Assembly (NCBI RefSeq): GCF_003860465.1
Contig: NZ_CP034183.1
Location: forward strand, 2,497,501-2,561,500
DNA length: 64,000 nucleotides
Source of the DNA: Deinococcus psychrotolerans
GTDB taxonomy: Bacteria > Deinococcota > Deinococci > Deinococcales > Deinococcaceae
Direction: 5' to 3'
The notes under the pieces were generated by a model. That model saw only the letters and a program-made list of their open reading frames with translations, did not search any database and had not been told where the DNA came from. The stretch's first letter is position 1. The number at the start of each line of letters is the position of its first letter. This document shows positions 26,702 through 35,459 of the stretch, in pieces. The translations under genes were made by a program, and so were the position numbers.

Positions 26702-27499
26702 ATGACCTGCGGCTCCCAAACGCTTGACCAGTTAGACACAAAAATCAGGGCGGCGCTACGGGCCGATTCCCGAATCTCGCACGCGCTGGCGTACGGCAGC
26801 CGGACTCAGCGGGCAAGTGGAGCGCGGCTGGACGACGGCTTCAGCGACCTTGAGTATTACGCTTACGTGCCCAAGGGTGAGTTGTTTGACGCCCGAGCTT
26901 TTCTAGAACAGGTCACGCCGCTGCTCCTCTACGTGGTCAACGACTTTGATACGCCCAATGCCGTGACGCCCGAACTGCACCGAATTGAGCTGCATGTGGC
27001 GCAGGCGTCCCAGCTCAGCGACATCCAGGACTGGCCCCGCCTTGGGCCGGATCTTGAAGCCATGTCGGTGAAAGACTCGGATGGCCAGCTCACTCAAATT
27101 CTGCGCGAGTGGGCATCCGGCCCGGCGTGGACGCCCGACGCGCCGCAGCAGGTCTATGACCAGACGCTCAACTGGCTGGTGTTCGCCTCGGCGGTGTGGA
27201 TTAGGGGCGAGGCACTGCGGGCTGCCGAGTTGCTGACGTGGGTACGCGCTGGGCTGCTGCGCTTGGCGCGGTTCGTGGAGGAAGCGCCCCACTTTCCCGC
27301 CGCTACCCGCCTTGCCGAAAAAACATTGGGCGAGTGGTCGCCGCACATCTGGAAGGTGCAAGGTGAAGGAGGTCAAGCGCTGAGCTGGGCCGCAACACTG
27401 TGCCGCCGACTGGCTGCCCAACTCGTTCTGGAGGCCCGCGAACCGCTGCTGGACGCTTTGGTGCGGCGCATGTCCGCCGTAAAGCAGACCCACGTCTGA
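26702..27499 (+). CDS. Nucleotidyltransferase resembling lincosamide nucleotidyltransferases
   Basis: 265 aa. The N-terminal nucleotidyltransferase motif is Y-G-S-R-T-Q-x(6)-R-L-D-D-G-F-S-D-L-E-Y-Y, supplying the metal-binding acidic residues, followed by a helical C-terminal half. The D-D-G-F-S-D-L-E-Y-Y wording resembles LnuF-type enzymes that adenylylate lincosamides, but many related enzymes have other substrates, so resistance is only a possibility. The -10 TAAGCT (26691-26696) ends 5 nt before the ATG and is divergent from the ATL promoter. Confidence 0.75.
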   Translation: MTCGSQTLDQLDTKIRAALRADSRISHALAYGSRTQRASGARLDDGFSDLEYYAYVPKGELFDARAFLEQVTPLLLYVVNDFDTPNAVTPELHRIELHVAQASQLSDIQDWPRLGPDLEAMSVKDSDGQLTQILREWASGPAWTPDAPQQVYDQTLNWLVFASAVWIRGEALRAAELLTWVRAGLLRLARFVEEAPHFPAATRLAEKTLGEWSPHIWKVQGEGGQALSWAATLCRRLAAQLVLEAREPLLDALVRRMSAVKQTHV

Positions 27500-27556
27500 A
27501 TTTCCCCTCAAGCTCCGGCTTATCCGGCGGCGCACCGAGCCAAGTAGGGTAAGAAA

Positions 27557-28090
27557 ATGGATACCACTGCCCAGCACCGCCTCCGCGCCCACCTCGTTTC
27601 CGGCAGCATCGAGCGCACCGAAGCCCAGCCGGTGCCTTACAGCGTGGACGTGGCTGCCGCGCCCAATCCCGACATCAGCACGCCCGAACTCGGGCCGGTC
27701 ATGCAGCTGCGGGTGGTGCAGTGGCCCGAAGACCCCGAGCGCGAACGCGAAGTGATGAAGAGTTTCGTGCCCAACGCTTCTGCCCTACGGCAAGCCGTGA
27801 CCGGGGCGCAAAGCGGTCAGGTTCACGACTTTTTTTATCCAGAGGAAGCGCCCAACTGGGGCATCCGGATTGAAGGAGCGGACGGAGCCGTGCTGCTGCG
27901 CCGCCTCGATCCCAGCAGCCGGATCGCCGCTGACGACGCCTTCGCGCTGGAAGCCGCCGACGTGCCGGCACTGCTCGTTCATCTGCAAACGGCCCGGCGC
28001 GAGCTGCGCGAGGCCCGCAGCGAGTTTTTCAGTGATGGTGACTCCGAGACCAGCGACGGGCAGCCCACTGGCGAGAGCAACTTGAGGTAG
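27557..28090 (+). CDS. Hypothetical protein
   Basis: 177 aa, acidic, no membrane segment or signal peptide. It has a central beta-rich region (L-R-V-V-Q-W-P-E and G-I-R-I-E-G-A-D-G-A-V-L-L-R-R-L), then an acidic, Ser-rich tail. No family is recognised. The -10-like TAGGGT (27545-27550) ends 6 nt before the ATG, in line with neighbouring leaderless genes. Codon use matches its surroundings. Confidence 0.75.
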   Translation: MDTTAQHRLRAHLVSGSIERTEAQPVPYSVDVAAAPNPDISTPELGPVMQLRVVQWPEDPEREREVMKSFVPNASALRQAVTGAQSGQVHDFFYPEEAPNWGIRIEGADGAVLLRRLDPSSRIAADDAFALEAADVPALLVHLQTARRELREARSEFFSDGDSETSDGQPTGESNLR

Positions 28091-28244
28091 TGGGTTGGAG
28101 CCTCAAGTGGGTGCCGGATAAAGGAACGCTCACCGCTCTGGAGCGCCGGATCACTTTTGGATGAAGCAGGTTTTAATCAATAGATTTACCGCTGCGGCGC
28201 TCTCCCACTCGGCGTGAAACCTTTCACAGAACTGCTCTACGACT

Positions 28245-28257
28245 TGACATAAGGTCA
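28245..28257. promoter_or_regulatory. Possible autoregulatory operator of the TetR gene
   Basis: TGACATAAGGTCA has outer half-sites TGAC/GTCA around 5 bp. It overlaps TTGACA and lies 5 bp before the regulator's ATG. Self-repression by a TetR protein at such a site is common; this is inference from position. Confidence 0.35.
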
Positions 28258-28262
28258 GTTTG

Positions 28263-28895
28263 ATGTTCAGTCAATCTTCCCGCCCAGCCCGCGCCCGCAG
28301 CCCCGAAGAAAAACTCGTTCGCAGAGGCGACATTCTTCGCGCCGCCGAACGACTCTGGACCACGACGCCCTACGCCGATCTGAGCATGAACGAAGTGGCC
28401 CGCGAAGTGCAGCTCGCCAAAGGAACGCTCTACCTTTATTTTTCCACCAAAGAAGATTTGTTCTTGGCGCTGCTCGCCCAGCATTACCAAGCCTGGTTTA
28501 GCGACCTCAATGCCCTGCTCGACGAGCGCCAGCCCAAGCAGCCCGACGAAGTCGCCGACGTGATCGCCCAGAGTTTAAGCAGTCACGAAGCGCTGCGCCG
28601 CCTTCAGCTTCTGCTCGGCAGCGTGCTTGAGCGCAGCGAACAGGCGATTGTCTTTCACCAAAAAGTGGTGGCCCTGATGCAGGAGACTGCTCCGAGGCTG
28701 CCTTACCCCCACGACCTGGCGATGCGCGTTTTGGTTCACACCGAAGCGCTGTCGGTCGGCTGGCAACACCTGGTCGAAGAAATTCCGGCGCGGCGCAACT
28801 TGATGCTCAACCCCGATCTCAAGCCCTTAATGGTCAATTTTGAAGAGGAACTGAAAGTGTCGCTCAGGGCGCTGCTGAACTATTTGCAACCTTAG
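28263..28895 (+). CDS. TetR-family transcriptional regulator
   Basis: 210 aa from the ATG at 28263 (a TTG precedes it). The N-terminal helix-turn-helix is clear: R-G-D-I-L-R-A-A-E-R-L-W, then L-S-M-N-E-V-A-R-E-V-Q-L-A-K-G-T-L-Y-L-Y-F-x-x-K-E-D-L-F at about residues 40-65. The C-terminal helices form the ligand and dimer domain; the ligand is unknown. A small palindrome overlaps the upstream sequence. No obvious target gene lies adjacent, since the next gene is convergent. Confidence 0.92.
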   Translation: MFSQSSRPARARSPEEKLVRRGDILRAAERLWTTTPYADLSMNEVAREVQLAKGTLYLYFSTKEDLFLALLAQHYQAWFSDLNALLDERQPKQPDEVADVIAQSLSSHEALRRLQLLLGSVLERSEQAIVFHQKVVALMQETAPRLPYPHDLAMRVLVHTEALSVGWQHLVEEIPARRNLMLNPDLKPLMVNFEEELKVSLRALLNYLQP

Positions 28896-28959
28896 CCGCT
28901 GGCCGCGTCAGGCATGAAAATAGTTTCAGCAAGTGATCTTAACGGCGGATTGGTTTTAC

Positions 28960-29005
28960 AACACGAAAGGGGCTGCTGATTAAGTTCAGCGGCCCCTTTC
29001 GTGTT
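28960..29005. terminator. Bidirectional terminator between the TetR and DUF2171 genes
   Basis: AACACGAAAGGGGCTGCTGA pairs with TTCAGCGGCCCCTTTCGTGTT over about 19 bp with one G-U/mismatch. Confidence 0.8.
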
Positions 29006-29019
29006 GTCTAGCTTTTGTT

Positions 29020-29286
29020 TTACTCAGTCTGCATTTTCAAGTCGGCTTTGGCTTTTTCCAAGTACACGGCCACTTGATCGGCGCTCTTGACGTCGCTGAG
29101 GTTGATGTAGTGGTGCTGGCCGTCACTGCTATCGGTGCGGGTCAACTTGATGCGGTCGCCGTCGAGGTGATCCACCGTGCCGACGTGCTCGCCGTTGGCG
29201 TCCTTGACTTGCAAGTGCTCGGTGATGGAGTCGCGCAGTTCTTGGTCTAGGGCGTTGTCCACTTGGCTCATGTCGTTGTTGGTCAT
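29020..29286 (-). CDS. DUF2171-domain protein
   Basis: 88 aa. The PRC-barrel-like DUF2171 pattern is visible: V-K-D-A-N-G-E-H-V-G-T-V-D-H-L-D-G-D-R-I-K-L-T-R, then G-Q-H-H-Y-I-N. The function is unknown; these small proteins are common in stress-tolerant bacteria. The -10 TAGCCT (29293-29298, minus) ends 6 nt before the ATG. Confidence 0.85.
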   Translation of the reverse strand: MTNNDMSQVDNALDQELRDSITEHLQVKDANGEHVGTVDHLDGDRIKLTRTDSSDGQHHYINLSDVKSADQVAVYLEKAKADLKMQTE

Positions 29287-29332
29287 AGCAGCAGGCTACG
29301 CCCACAGCCCCCGCTTTTTCATGTGGGCAATG

Positions 29333-30139
29333 TCAAGGCCACCTTGAGACAGGGCAATTCGTTTCTTGGATGAGCTGCTGGAGGGCGCTCGGGTCGAGCG
29401 GTGAGAGGGCCGCGCCGATTCGCTCGGCAAAGTGGAGCGGCGCACCTGCTACGCCCGCTGCCAAAGCCACCGCGCCCTTCTCGTTGGTGATCCACGTCTC
29501 GCTCCGCGCACAAAGCGTTTGGGCCAGCGCCATCACCGCCTGATAGGCGCAGCCCTGAGCGTAGTGGGTGTCGCCGCGCTTCAGTCCTTTGGCCGCACCG
29601 TAAAGCCAGAAATCCGGTTGCCAGTCGTAGTGGGCAATCAGCGTGGCTTTGAGCGCCGGAGGATAACCGTCCAGCTCGTCTTTGAGGGCCGCAAGGCGGC
29701 TGGCCGAATCAAACAGAAGCTGGCCCGCCGCCAATTCCGCCGCGTAATGGTGGCTGTGGATGCCGTGCGGGTGGCCGGGCTGGGCGTGCAGCTTGATGTG
29801 GCCTGCCAGCGCGTCTTGCACACTTCGCTCAAGTCGGCCCAGTTCGCGGTAGATGAAATCTACCCGTTGCCCGCCCACCGTCAGCCACGCGCCGCCGTCT
29901 ACCCACGGCCCCCAGCCGCCAATCGGAGTGGCCTCGGCGGTTCCAGCGTCGTCGAGTTCGCGACACAGGGCATTGAGTGCGGCCAAGTCAAAGGGCTGTT
30001 CTTTGCGGTAATACAGCCCCAGATCCCAGTCCGAATCCGGTGGAGTGTTGCCGCGTGCCCGTGAGCCGCCGAGCGTCACGGCCTCCACGCCGGAAAGCTG
30101 ACCGAGGCGGGCAGCGAGGGTGTGGGCCAGGTCAAGCAT
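29333..30139 (-). CDS. Nucleotidyltransferase-domain protein
   Basis: 268 aa. Residues 22-45 hold the G-G-S-R-A-R-G-x(5)-S-D-W-D-L-G-L-Y-Y motif of the pol-beta nucleotidyltransferase fold, with the third acidic position in Q-R-V-D-F-I-Y. The helical C-terminus resembles kanamycin/streptomycin-type nucleotidyltransferases. Its start overlaps the end of the upstream NADAR gene by 8 bp, so the two are coupled. The substrate is unknown; it could be a small molecule, a protein or a tRNA. Confidence 0.85.
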   Translation of the reverse strand: MLDLAHTLAARLGQLSGVEAVTLGGSRARGNTPPDSDWDLGLYYRKEQPFDLAALNALCRELDDAGTAEATPIGGWGPWVDGGAWLTVGGQRVDFIYRELGRLERSVQDALAGHIKLHAQPGHPHGIHSHHYAAELAAGQLLFDSASRLAALKDELDGYPPALKATLIAHYDWQPDFWLYGAAKGLKRGDTHYAQGCAYQAVMALAQTLCARSETWITNEKGAVALAAGVAGAPLHFAERIGAALSPLDPSALQQLIQETNCPVSRWP

Positions 30140-30605
30140 TGGTTTGAAATTCCTTTCGCACGGCCATCAAAGCCTTGCCGAGCAGATTCTGGCCCCACTC
30201 GGCGCGGTGAAATTCAGCCTCGGCTTCGGCAAAACCGATACCCCAAATCCGGTCAGTGGGCGAGGCCTCTACCAGCTCGGCGTCACCTGTTGCCGCCAGT
30301 TCGGCCAAAAGTTTTTGATTCTGTCCAAACTTGAGCTGCAGCATCTCCACGGCAATCGCAGAGCGTTCCCTCTCCCAAACGGCGTTGTCGTAAGGCGTGA
30401 CCTGCCTGCCCAGCGCTTTGCATTCGGCGGGTGTGTGGGCGGCCAGAATGAGCGCGGGGCGTACTTGGTCGCCAAACAGAGCCGCTTTGCGGGCCATCAG
30501 GTATTGCTCGGCCCAGCGGTACACCATGCCGCCACTCTCAAACCTACTCGGATGGAAGTTGGAAAAGGCGTGGGCGGTTTTATAAAAATAAACAGTCGGC
30601 GGCAT
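30132..30605 (-). CDS. NADAR-family N-glycosidase
   Basis: 157 aa from MPPTVYFYK. The frame is open far upstream, but only because it is antisense to proS. NADAR features: F-S-N-F-H-P, the W-A-E-Q-Y-L-M-A-R-K-A signature, W-x-x-x-R and the C-terminal L-x-E-A-S-P-x-D-x-x-W-G-I-G followed by G-Q-N-L-L-G-K-A-L-M. Family members hydrolyse ADP-ribose-like or riboflavin-pathway N-glycosides, and some remove ADP-ribose from guanine bases. The gene overlaps the downstream nucleotidyltransferase and is divergent from proS. CAAACT, 6 nt before the ATG, may be its -10. Confidence 0.88.
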   Translation of the reverse strand: MPPTVYFYKTAHAFSNFHPSRFESGGMVYRWAEQYLMARKAALFGDQVRPALILAAHTPAECKALGRQVTPYDNAVWERERSAIAVEMLQLKFGQNQKLLAELAATGDAELVEASPTDRIWGIGFAEAEAEFHRAEWGQNLLGKALMAVRKEFQTNA

Positions 30606-30716
30606 CCGCTCAGTTTGGTGTTTGGACGGCTGAAGTACGTCTGCCACTTGGCTTAGAGCGCTCCCTGAGTGCTTTGGCGCGTTCGCTGGCGGCCCGAGCT
30701 TGCTACCATGCAGCTT

Positions 30717-32228
30717 ATGACGCAGGAGAAGACCCAAACCCAGCCCAAACAAGCTCAGCAGAGCGCAGACAAAAAAGCCCAGCAATACGGCGTGACGCCC
30801 CAGAGCGTGGATTTCAACGATTGGTACAATGAAGTCGTCAAAAAAGCGGACCTTGCCGACAACAGCCCGGTGGCGGGCGCGATGGTGATGAAACCGTATG
30901 GCAGCGCCCTGTGGGAGCGGATCGTCAGGTGGCTGGACGACGAATTCAAAGCCCGCGACCACGAGTCGTTGGTGTTCCCCACGTTGATTCCGATGAGCTT
31001 CATCATGAAGGAAGCCGATCACGTGGAGGGATTTGCGCCAGAGCTGTTCACCGTCAACAAAATCGGCACCGAAGTGCTGGCCGAGCCTTATGTGCTGCGT
31101 CCCACGTCCGAAACCATCATCGGGCACATGTGGAGCGGCTGGCTCAACTCGTACCGAGATTTGCCGTTTCTCCATTACCAGTGGGGCAGCGTCTTCCGCG
31201 CCGAACTGCGCACCAAAGCTTTCCTGCGAACCAGCGAGTTTTACTGGCACGAAGGCCACACCGCCCACGCCAGCGCCGAGGAAGCCCAAGGTGAAGTGCG
31301 GATGATTCTGGACTTGTACCACCAATTTTGCCGCGACATTCTGGCCTTGCCGGTGGTGCGCGGCGAGAAGACCGCTTCCGAGCGCTTCGCGGGAGCCACC
31401 TCCACCTACAGCATCGAGGGCATGATGCGCGACGGCAAAGCCCTGCAAGCCGGAACCAGCCACTACCTCGGCCAGAAGTTCAGCAAGGCGTTCGGCGTCA
31501 AATTCCAGACCCGCGACCAAAAAGAAGAATTTGCCTACACGACCTCGTGGGCGATTTCCAGCCGGATTATTGGAGCGCTGATCATGACCCACGGCGACGA
31601 CAAAGGGCTGATGATGCCGCCCAATATCGCGCCGACCCAGGTGATCATTATTCCGGTGGGCCGCAAAGACAACTTTGATGAAATGGTGGCCGAGGGCGAG
31701 AAACTGGCTGCCGAGCTGCGCTCTCAGGGCGTGCGCGTCAAGGTGGACAAGCGCGACGGCGTGACCAACGGCTTTAAGTACAACGAATGGGAACTCAAGG
31801 GCATTCCAGTACGCATCGAACTCGGCCCCCGCGACCTTGAGCAGGGCGTGGTGGTCGTCAAAGACCGCACCAGCGACGACAAAGAGACACTGAGCCGTGA
31901 GGAGGCAGTCAGCGGCATTACCGCCCGCTTAGATGCTATCCAAGCTTTCTTGCTCAAGCGGGCCACCGATTTCATGCTCGACAACACCGTGACGGTGGAC
32001 AGTTACGACGAGTTCAAAGCCGCCATCGAAGCCGGAAAGTGGGTGCGGGCCTTCCACTCTGGCGACCCTGAGAGCGAGCGTCAGATCAAGGAAGACACCA
32101 AAGCGACCGCCCGCAACATCCCTTTAGACGACGCCGAATTTTTTGCGGAAAGGGAAGAGGGCGTCTGCGTGCATACCGGCAAGCCCGCCGCTTACGGCAA
32201 GCGGGTGATCTTCGGGCGGCAGTATTAG
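30717..32228 (+). CDS. proS: Prolyl-tRNA synthetase, archaeal/Thermus type
   Basis: 503 aa, the short form without the editing insertion of bacterial-type enzymes. It charges tRNA-Pro in the cytosol. Class II motifs are present: G-S-A-L-W-E-R (motif 1 region), S-V-F-R-A-E-L-R-T (motif 2) and the late motif 3 segment. The anticodon-binding domain follows, then a C-terminal extension ending in Tyr, as in Thermus ProS. The ATG at 30717 fits the -10 TACCAT (30704-30709), which ends 7 nt before it; an ATG at 30708 would leave no room for the promoter. Confidence 0.95.
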   Translation: MTQEKTQTQPKQAQQSADKKAQQYGVTPQSVDFNDWYNEVVKKADLADNSPVAGAMVMKPYGSALWERIVRWLDDEFKARDHESLVFPTLIPMSFIMKEADHVEGFAPELFTVNKIGTEVLAEPYVLRPTSETIIGHMWSGWLNSYRDLPFLHYQWGSVFRAELRTKAFLRTSEFYWHEGHTAHASAEEAQGEVRMILDLYHQFCRDILALPVVRGEKTASERFAGATSTYSIEGMMRDGKALQAGTSHYLGQKFSKAFGVKFQTRDQKEEFAYTTSWAISSRIIGALIMTHGDDKGLMMPPNIAPTQVIIIPVGRKDNFDEMVAEGEKLAAELRSQGVRVKVDKRDGVTNGFKYNEWELKGIPVRIELGPRDLEQGVVVVKDRTSDDKETLSREEAVSGITARLDAIQAFLLKRATDFMLDNTVTVDSYDEFKAAIEAGKWVRAFHSGDPESERQIKEDTKATARNIPLDDAEFFAEREEGVCVHTGKPAAYGKRVIFGRQY

Positions 32229-32255
32229 ACGCGAGGAGACAAGACTGAGAAGAAG

Positions 32256-32293
32256 GGAGCGGGCGGCGTCACTGGCGTCCAGCTCCTTTTTTT
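32256..32293 (+). terminator. Terminator after proS
   Basis: GGAGC pairs with GCTCC at 32282-32286, enclosing a GC-rich loop, and is followed by seven T. Confidence 0.75.
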
Positions 32294-32407
32294 GAAATTC
32301 AAACGGTCATCATCCGTGATTCTTTAGCCTCACTTTGGAGAACCCCGCTCAAGGTTTTGAAAACGAAGCCTTCACTTCCCTTCTACCTGAGCCCCTAAGC
32401 TGGGAGA

Positions 32408-33091
32408 ATGTCTGCCGCCTCTATGCCTCCAGTGCGCGTCAATGCCCCTATGCGGCTTTTCTTTTCGTTCGGCCTCGGGGCGGCGGCTTGGGCGCTGTGC
32501 GCTTTTGTGCCGTATCCGGCCACCTGGCAAACTCTTCCCTGGGAGCTGCGGGCCTTGGTGGGCTGGCTGGTGTCTGCTGGCACTTACCTGATCTCCTCTT
32601 GGCGGCTGATCTACTCGGTCAACGGCGACTGGATTCGGCAGGTCGCCCAGCAAGAAGACAACGGCAAGCGGGCCTCCGGACTCATCGCGGTGGCCACTTC
32701 CATCATCAGTTTGGCGGGCGTGATGTTCGCGCTGTCCAAAGCGGGCAGCCTCAAAAACCAGCCGCTGCAAGCCGAGCTGCTGATCGGCGCGGGGCTGCTG
32801 AGCGTGGCGCTGTCGTGGCTGGTCATTCAAACGGTGTATCTGTTCCGCTACGCCCACCTCTATTACGAAACGCCCGAAGGCGGCGTGCAGTTTCCCGGCA
32901 CCCCCGAGCCCGATTATCTCGACTTTGCTTACCTGTCGTTTACCATCGGCATGACGTATCAGGTGTCCGACACTGACCTCGATCAGCGCCCGATGCGGCG
33001 GCTGCTGACCGGCCACTCGCTGATTTCTTACGTCTACGGCGTGGTGATTATCGCTCTGGCCATCAGCGCGGTCAGCAGCGTGCTGTCTTAA
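32408..33091 (+). CDS. DUF1345-family membrane protein
   Basis: 227 aa, with about six hydrophobic helices. The DUF1345 signature Y-L-D-F-A-Y-L-S-F-T-I-G-M-T-Y-Q-V-S-D-T-D lies at about residues 175-195; R-H/R-L-L-T-G-H-S-L-I-S-Y follows. The function is unknown. The -10 TAAGCT (32396-32401) ends 6 nt before the ATG. Confidence 0.88.
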   Translation: MSAASMPPVRVNAPMRLFFSFGLGAAAWALCAFVPYPATWQTLPWELRALVGWLVSAGTYLISSWRLIYSVNGDWIRQVAQQEDNGKRASGLIAVATSIISLAGVMFALSKAGSLKNQPLQAELLIGAGLLSVALSWLVIQTVYLFRYAHLYYETPEGGVQFPGTPEPDYLDFAYLSFTIGMTYQVSDTDLDQRPMRRLLTGHSLISYVYGVVIIALAISAVSSVLS

Positions 33092-33165
33092 TGCCTTGCT
33101 CCTCGATTGTCAGGGGAATGTCAGCTCCGGGCCAGCTTTTTCAAGTCTTCGCGTTCATAAGCCGC

Positions 33166-33171
33166 TAGAAT
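33166..33171 (+). promoter_or_regulatory. Leaderless -10 box that fixes the kinase start
   Basis: TAGAAT here overlaps the first possible ATG (33170), so that codon would lie inside the promoter. Transcription should begin near 33178, exactly before an in-frame GTG at 33179. Confidence 0.5.
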
Positions 33172-33178
33172 GCCTTCA

Positions 33179-34684
33179 GTGACAAGGGAACTTCAGATTG
33201 GCAGCCCGGGGCGGCAGTGGCCGTTTAGTCGCGGTTTGGTGGCCGAATCGCTGCTGAACGCGGGCGCGACGCCGGACGAAGCCGCAGCGGTGGCGCGGCG
33301 GGTCGAAGCCGAGCTGCGGGCCAGTCGGCGCGGCGCTGTTTCGGCGGTTCAGCTCAAAGCCTTAACGGTGGAGGTGACCCGCGACGTGGGCGGCAGAGCG
33401 ATGGCGGCGGCGGTTGAGCAGCAGACCGCCGCTTACGAAGACCTGATGGTCATTGCCAAAAAAGGTGAATTGCCTTTTTCGCGTGGGGTGCTGGCCCGCA
33501 GCTTGGAAGACACCGGCCTGCTGGGCAGAGAAGCCTACGCGGTGGCCAGCCGCATCGACATCCAGTTGCGCCAGCAGGGCGTCAAAGCGCTGAGCGTGGC
33601 CGAGATCGATGACCTGACCGAGCGCACTTTGCAAGAAATGTACGGCGAGCAGCTCAAGCTGACCTACCGTTTCCTGCGCCAAAACCGGGGCAAGTTGGGC
33701 GTGATGGGCAGCAGCGGCGACGCACCCGAGCCGTTTTCAAAAGGGATTCTCAGTCAGTCACTGCTGGCCGCTGGTGTGCCGCCCGACTCGGCCCGCAAGG
33801 TCGCCCGCGTTACCCAGCGCCAACTGCGCGGCGCGGAAGACCGCTTGGTCGAGCGGCGGATCATTCGGGAGCGGGTCGAGCAACTTCTGGAAGCTGAGGT
33901 GGGGCCGGATGTGGCGGCCCGTTACCGCCTGCTGCAAGTTATTCGCCACCCGCCGCGCCCGCTGGTGATTTTGCTCGGCGGCGTCAGCGGCACCGGCAAG
34001 AGTTATCTGGCCGCCGAAATCGCTTACCGGCTGGGCATTGCCCGCGTCATCAGCACCGACAGCATCCGCGAGGTGATGCGCTCGATGGTTTCGCCCGCGC
34101 TGTTGCCCACCCTGCACGCGTCCACCTTCACGGCTTGGCAAGCGCTGAGCGATCCCAACGAGGTCACGCCGGAGCATCCCAGCACCGAAGTGCTGCTGCT
34201 GGGCTTCCGCGAGCAAGTTCAGCAGGTCAGCGTGGGGCTCGACGCGGTGGTGCGCCGCAGCATCGAGGAAGGCATGAGCGTGGTGATGGAAGGGGTACAT
34301 CTGGTGCCGGGGTACTTGAGTGCGCGTCACGGAGCCATCGTCATTCCGATGCTGATCACCCTGCCCGACCAAAGCGAACACCGCCGCCACTTCGAGTCGC
34401 GGGACAAGCAGACCACCCAGAGCCGCCCGCTGCACCGCTACATGCGTTACTTTGAAGAAATCCGGGCCATGCAGGACGACCTTGAGCAGTTGGCGCGGCG
34501 GCTGGACGTGCCGATTCTGGACAGCTTGTCGCTCGACGAATCTGCCGATCAAGCTGTGGACGTGGTGATGCGCCGGATCCTGACCGAGCTGACGCCCGAA
34601 GAGCGGGTCAGGCTCTTGGGCAACGAGGAACTGAGCTTGGAGCAAACCGACTTGACCAAAGTGGGCGAGGAAATGCAGCGGTAG
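33179..34684 (+). CDS. 2-phosphoglycerate-kinase-like protein with three ATP-cone-like repeats
   Basis: 501 aa from the GTG at 33179; the ATG at 33170 lies in the -10 box. Three repeats, each opening P-F-S-(R/K)-G-(I/V/L), occupy about residues 14-65, 98-150 and 183-235. They resemble the ATP-cone regulatory domain. A P-loop kinase domain follows: L-L-G-G-V-S-G-T-G-K-S near residue 267, then S-T-D-S-I-R-E-V-M-R and a V-V-M-E-G-V-H-L-V-P segment. The archaeal enzyme makes 2,3-bisphosphoglycerate, precursor of the thermoprotectant cyclic 2,3-diphosphoglycerate. Whether that holds here is unknown. Confidence 0.8.
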   Translation: MTRELQIGSPGRQWPFSRGLVAESLLNAGATPDEAAAVARRVEAELRASRRGAVSAVQLKALTVEVTRDVGGRAMAAAVEQQTAAYEDLMVIAKKGELPFSRGVLARSLEDTGLLGREAYAVASRIDIQLRQQGVKALSVAEIDDLTERTLQEMYGEQLKLTYRFLRQNRGKLGVMGSSGDAPEPFSKGILSQSLLAAGVPPDSARKVARVTQRQLRGAEDRLVERRIIRERVEQLLEAEVGPDVAARYRLLQVIRHPPRPLVILLGGVSGTGKSYLAAEIAYRLGIARVISTDSIREVMRSMVSPALLPTLHASTFTAWQALSDPNEVTPEHPSTEVLLLGFREQVQQVSVGLDAVVRRSIEEGMSVVMEGVHLVPGYLSARHGAIVIPMLITLPDQSEHRRHFESRDKQTTQSRPLHRYMRYFEEIRAMQDDLEQLARRLDVPILDSLSLDESADQAVDVVMRRILTELTPEERVRLLGNEELSLEQTDLTKVGEEMQR

Positions 34685-34708
34685 AGGGCTTTTCCTCACT
34701 TCTCAATC

Positions 34709-35368
34709 TCAGCTTCCCAAAAACCGCCGCAGCTCGTCGATCGAGTGGCTGGTGCCGATCAGTACGAGTTTGTCGTGGGGGCGCAGCTCCTCCTCGGCGC
34801 GGGGGGTGATTTCGATGCGCCCGCTTCGGTTGATGGCAATCACCTGCACGCCGAACCTGTTGCTGAGATTGAGGTCTTTGAGGGTGCCGCGCAGCCGCTC
34901 ATTAGCCTCAATGTCCACGATGGCGTAGTCGCCGCCCAGATCGAGGGTGTCCACAATGTTGGGCGTGGCGATCTGGCGGGCCAGCCGCACGCCCATGTCG
35001 TGCTCGGGCCGAATCACGAGGTCCGCGCCGACCCGCTCCAGCACCCGCCGCGCCATTTCGTCGATGGCTTTGCAGACCACGTACTTGGCCCCGAGGCTCT
35101 TGGCGTTCATGGTGGCCAAGATGTTGGCCTGCACGTCGGTGCCGATGCCCACGATCACCACGTCGAAGTCCGCCACGCCAATCGAGCGCAGCGCCCGCTC
35201 TTCGGTGGCGTCCAAAATGGCGGCGTGCGTCACCAAATTCAGCACCCGCTCGACGTTTTCTTCCTTCTGGTCTACCGCGACGACCTCGTGGCCCATCTCG
35301 TAGAGCGTGGTGGCCACCGCCGTGCCGAAGCGGCCCAGACCGATGACGAGGCATTGTTTGGCTTTCAT
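34709..35368 (-). CDS. ktrA: Potassium channel regulatory subunit KtrA (RCK domain)
   Basis: 219 aa. An N-terminal NAD(H)/ATP-binding Rossmann fold (I-G-L-G-R-F-G-T-A-V-A near residue 8; V-A-V-D-Q-K at the second strand) and a C-terminal TrkA-C domain form an RCK ring. That ring gates KtrB in the membrane in response to nucleotide. The next two genes upstream both encode KtrB-like channels, so one regulator may serve two pores. A 91-bp gap separates it from the nearer ktrB. Confidence 0.92.
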   Translation of the reverse strand: MKAKQCLVIGLGRFGTAVATTLYEMGHEVVAVDQKEENVERVLNLVTHAAILDATEERALRSIGVADFDVVIVGIGTDVQANILATMNAKSLGAKYVVCKAIDEMARRVLERVGADLVIRPEHDMGVRLARQIATPNIVDTLDLGGDYAIVDIEANERLRGTLKDLNLSNRFGVQVIAINRSGRIEITPRAEEELRPHDKLVLIGTSHSIDELRRFLGS

Positions 35369-35459
35369 AGCGCGGCGGGGTGGGCGGGAAGGGGTGAGTG
35401 GCGGAACGTGGAAGGCTTGAACATTGTGCTCAGTTTAAGCCACCCGGCGTGAACAAAGC

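Noticed and set aside
30606..31592. N-terminal extension of the NADAR frame
   Set aside because: It is the antisense of proS; NADAR motifs begin only at MPPTVYF.
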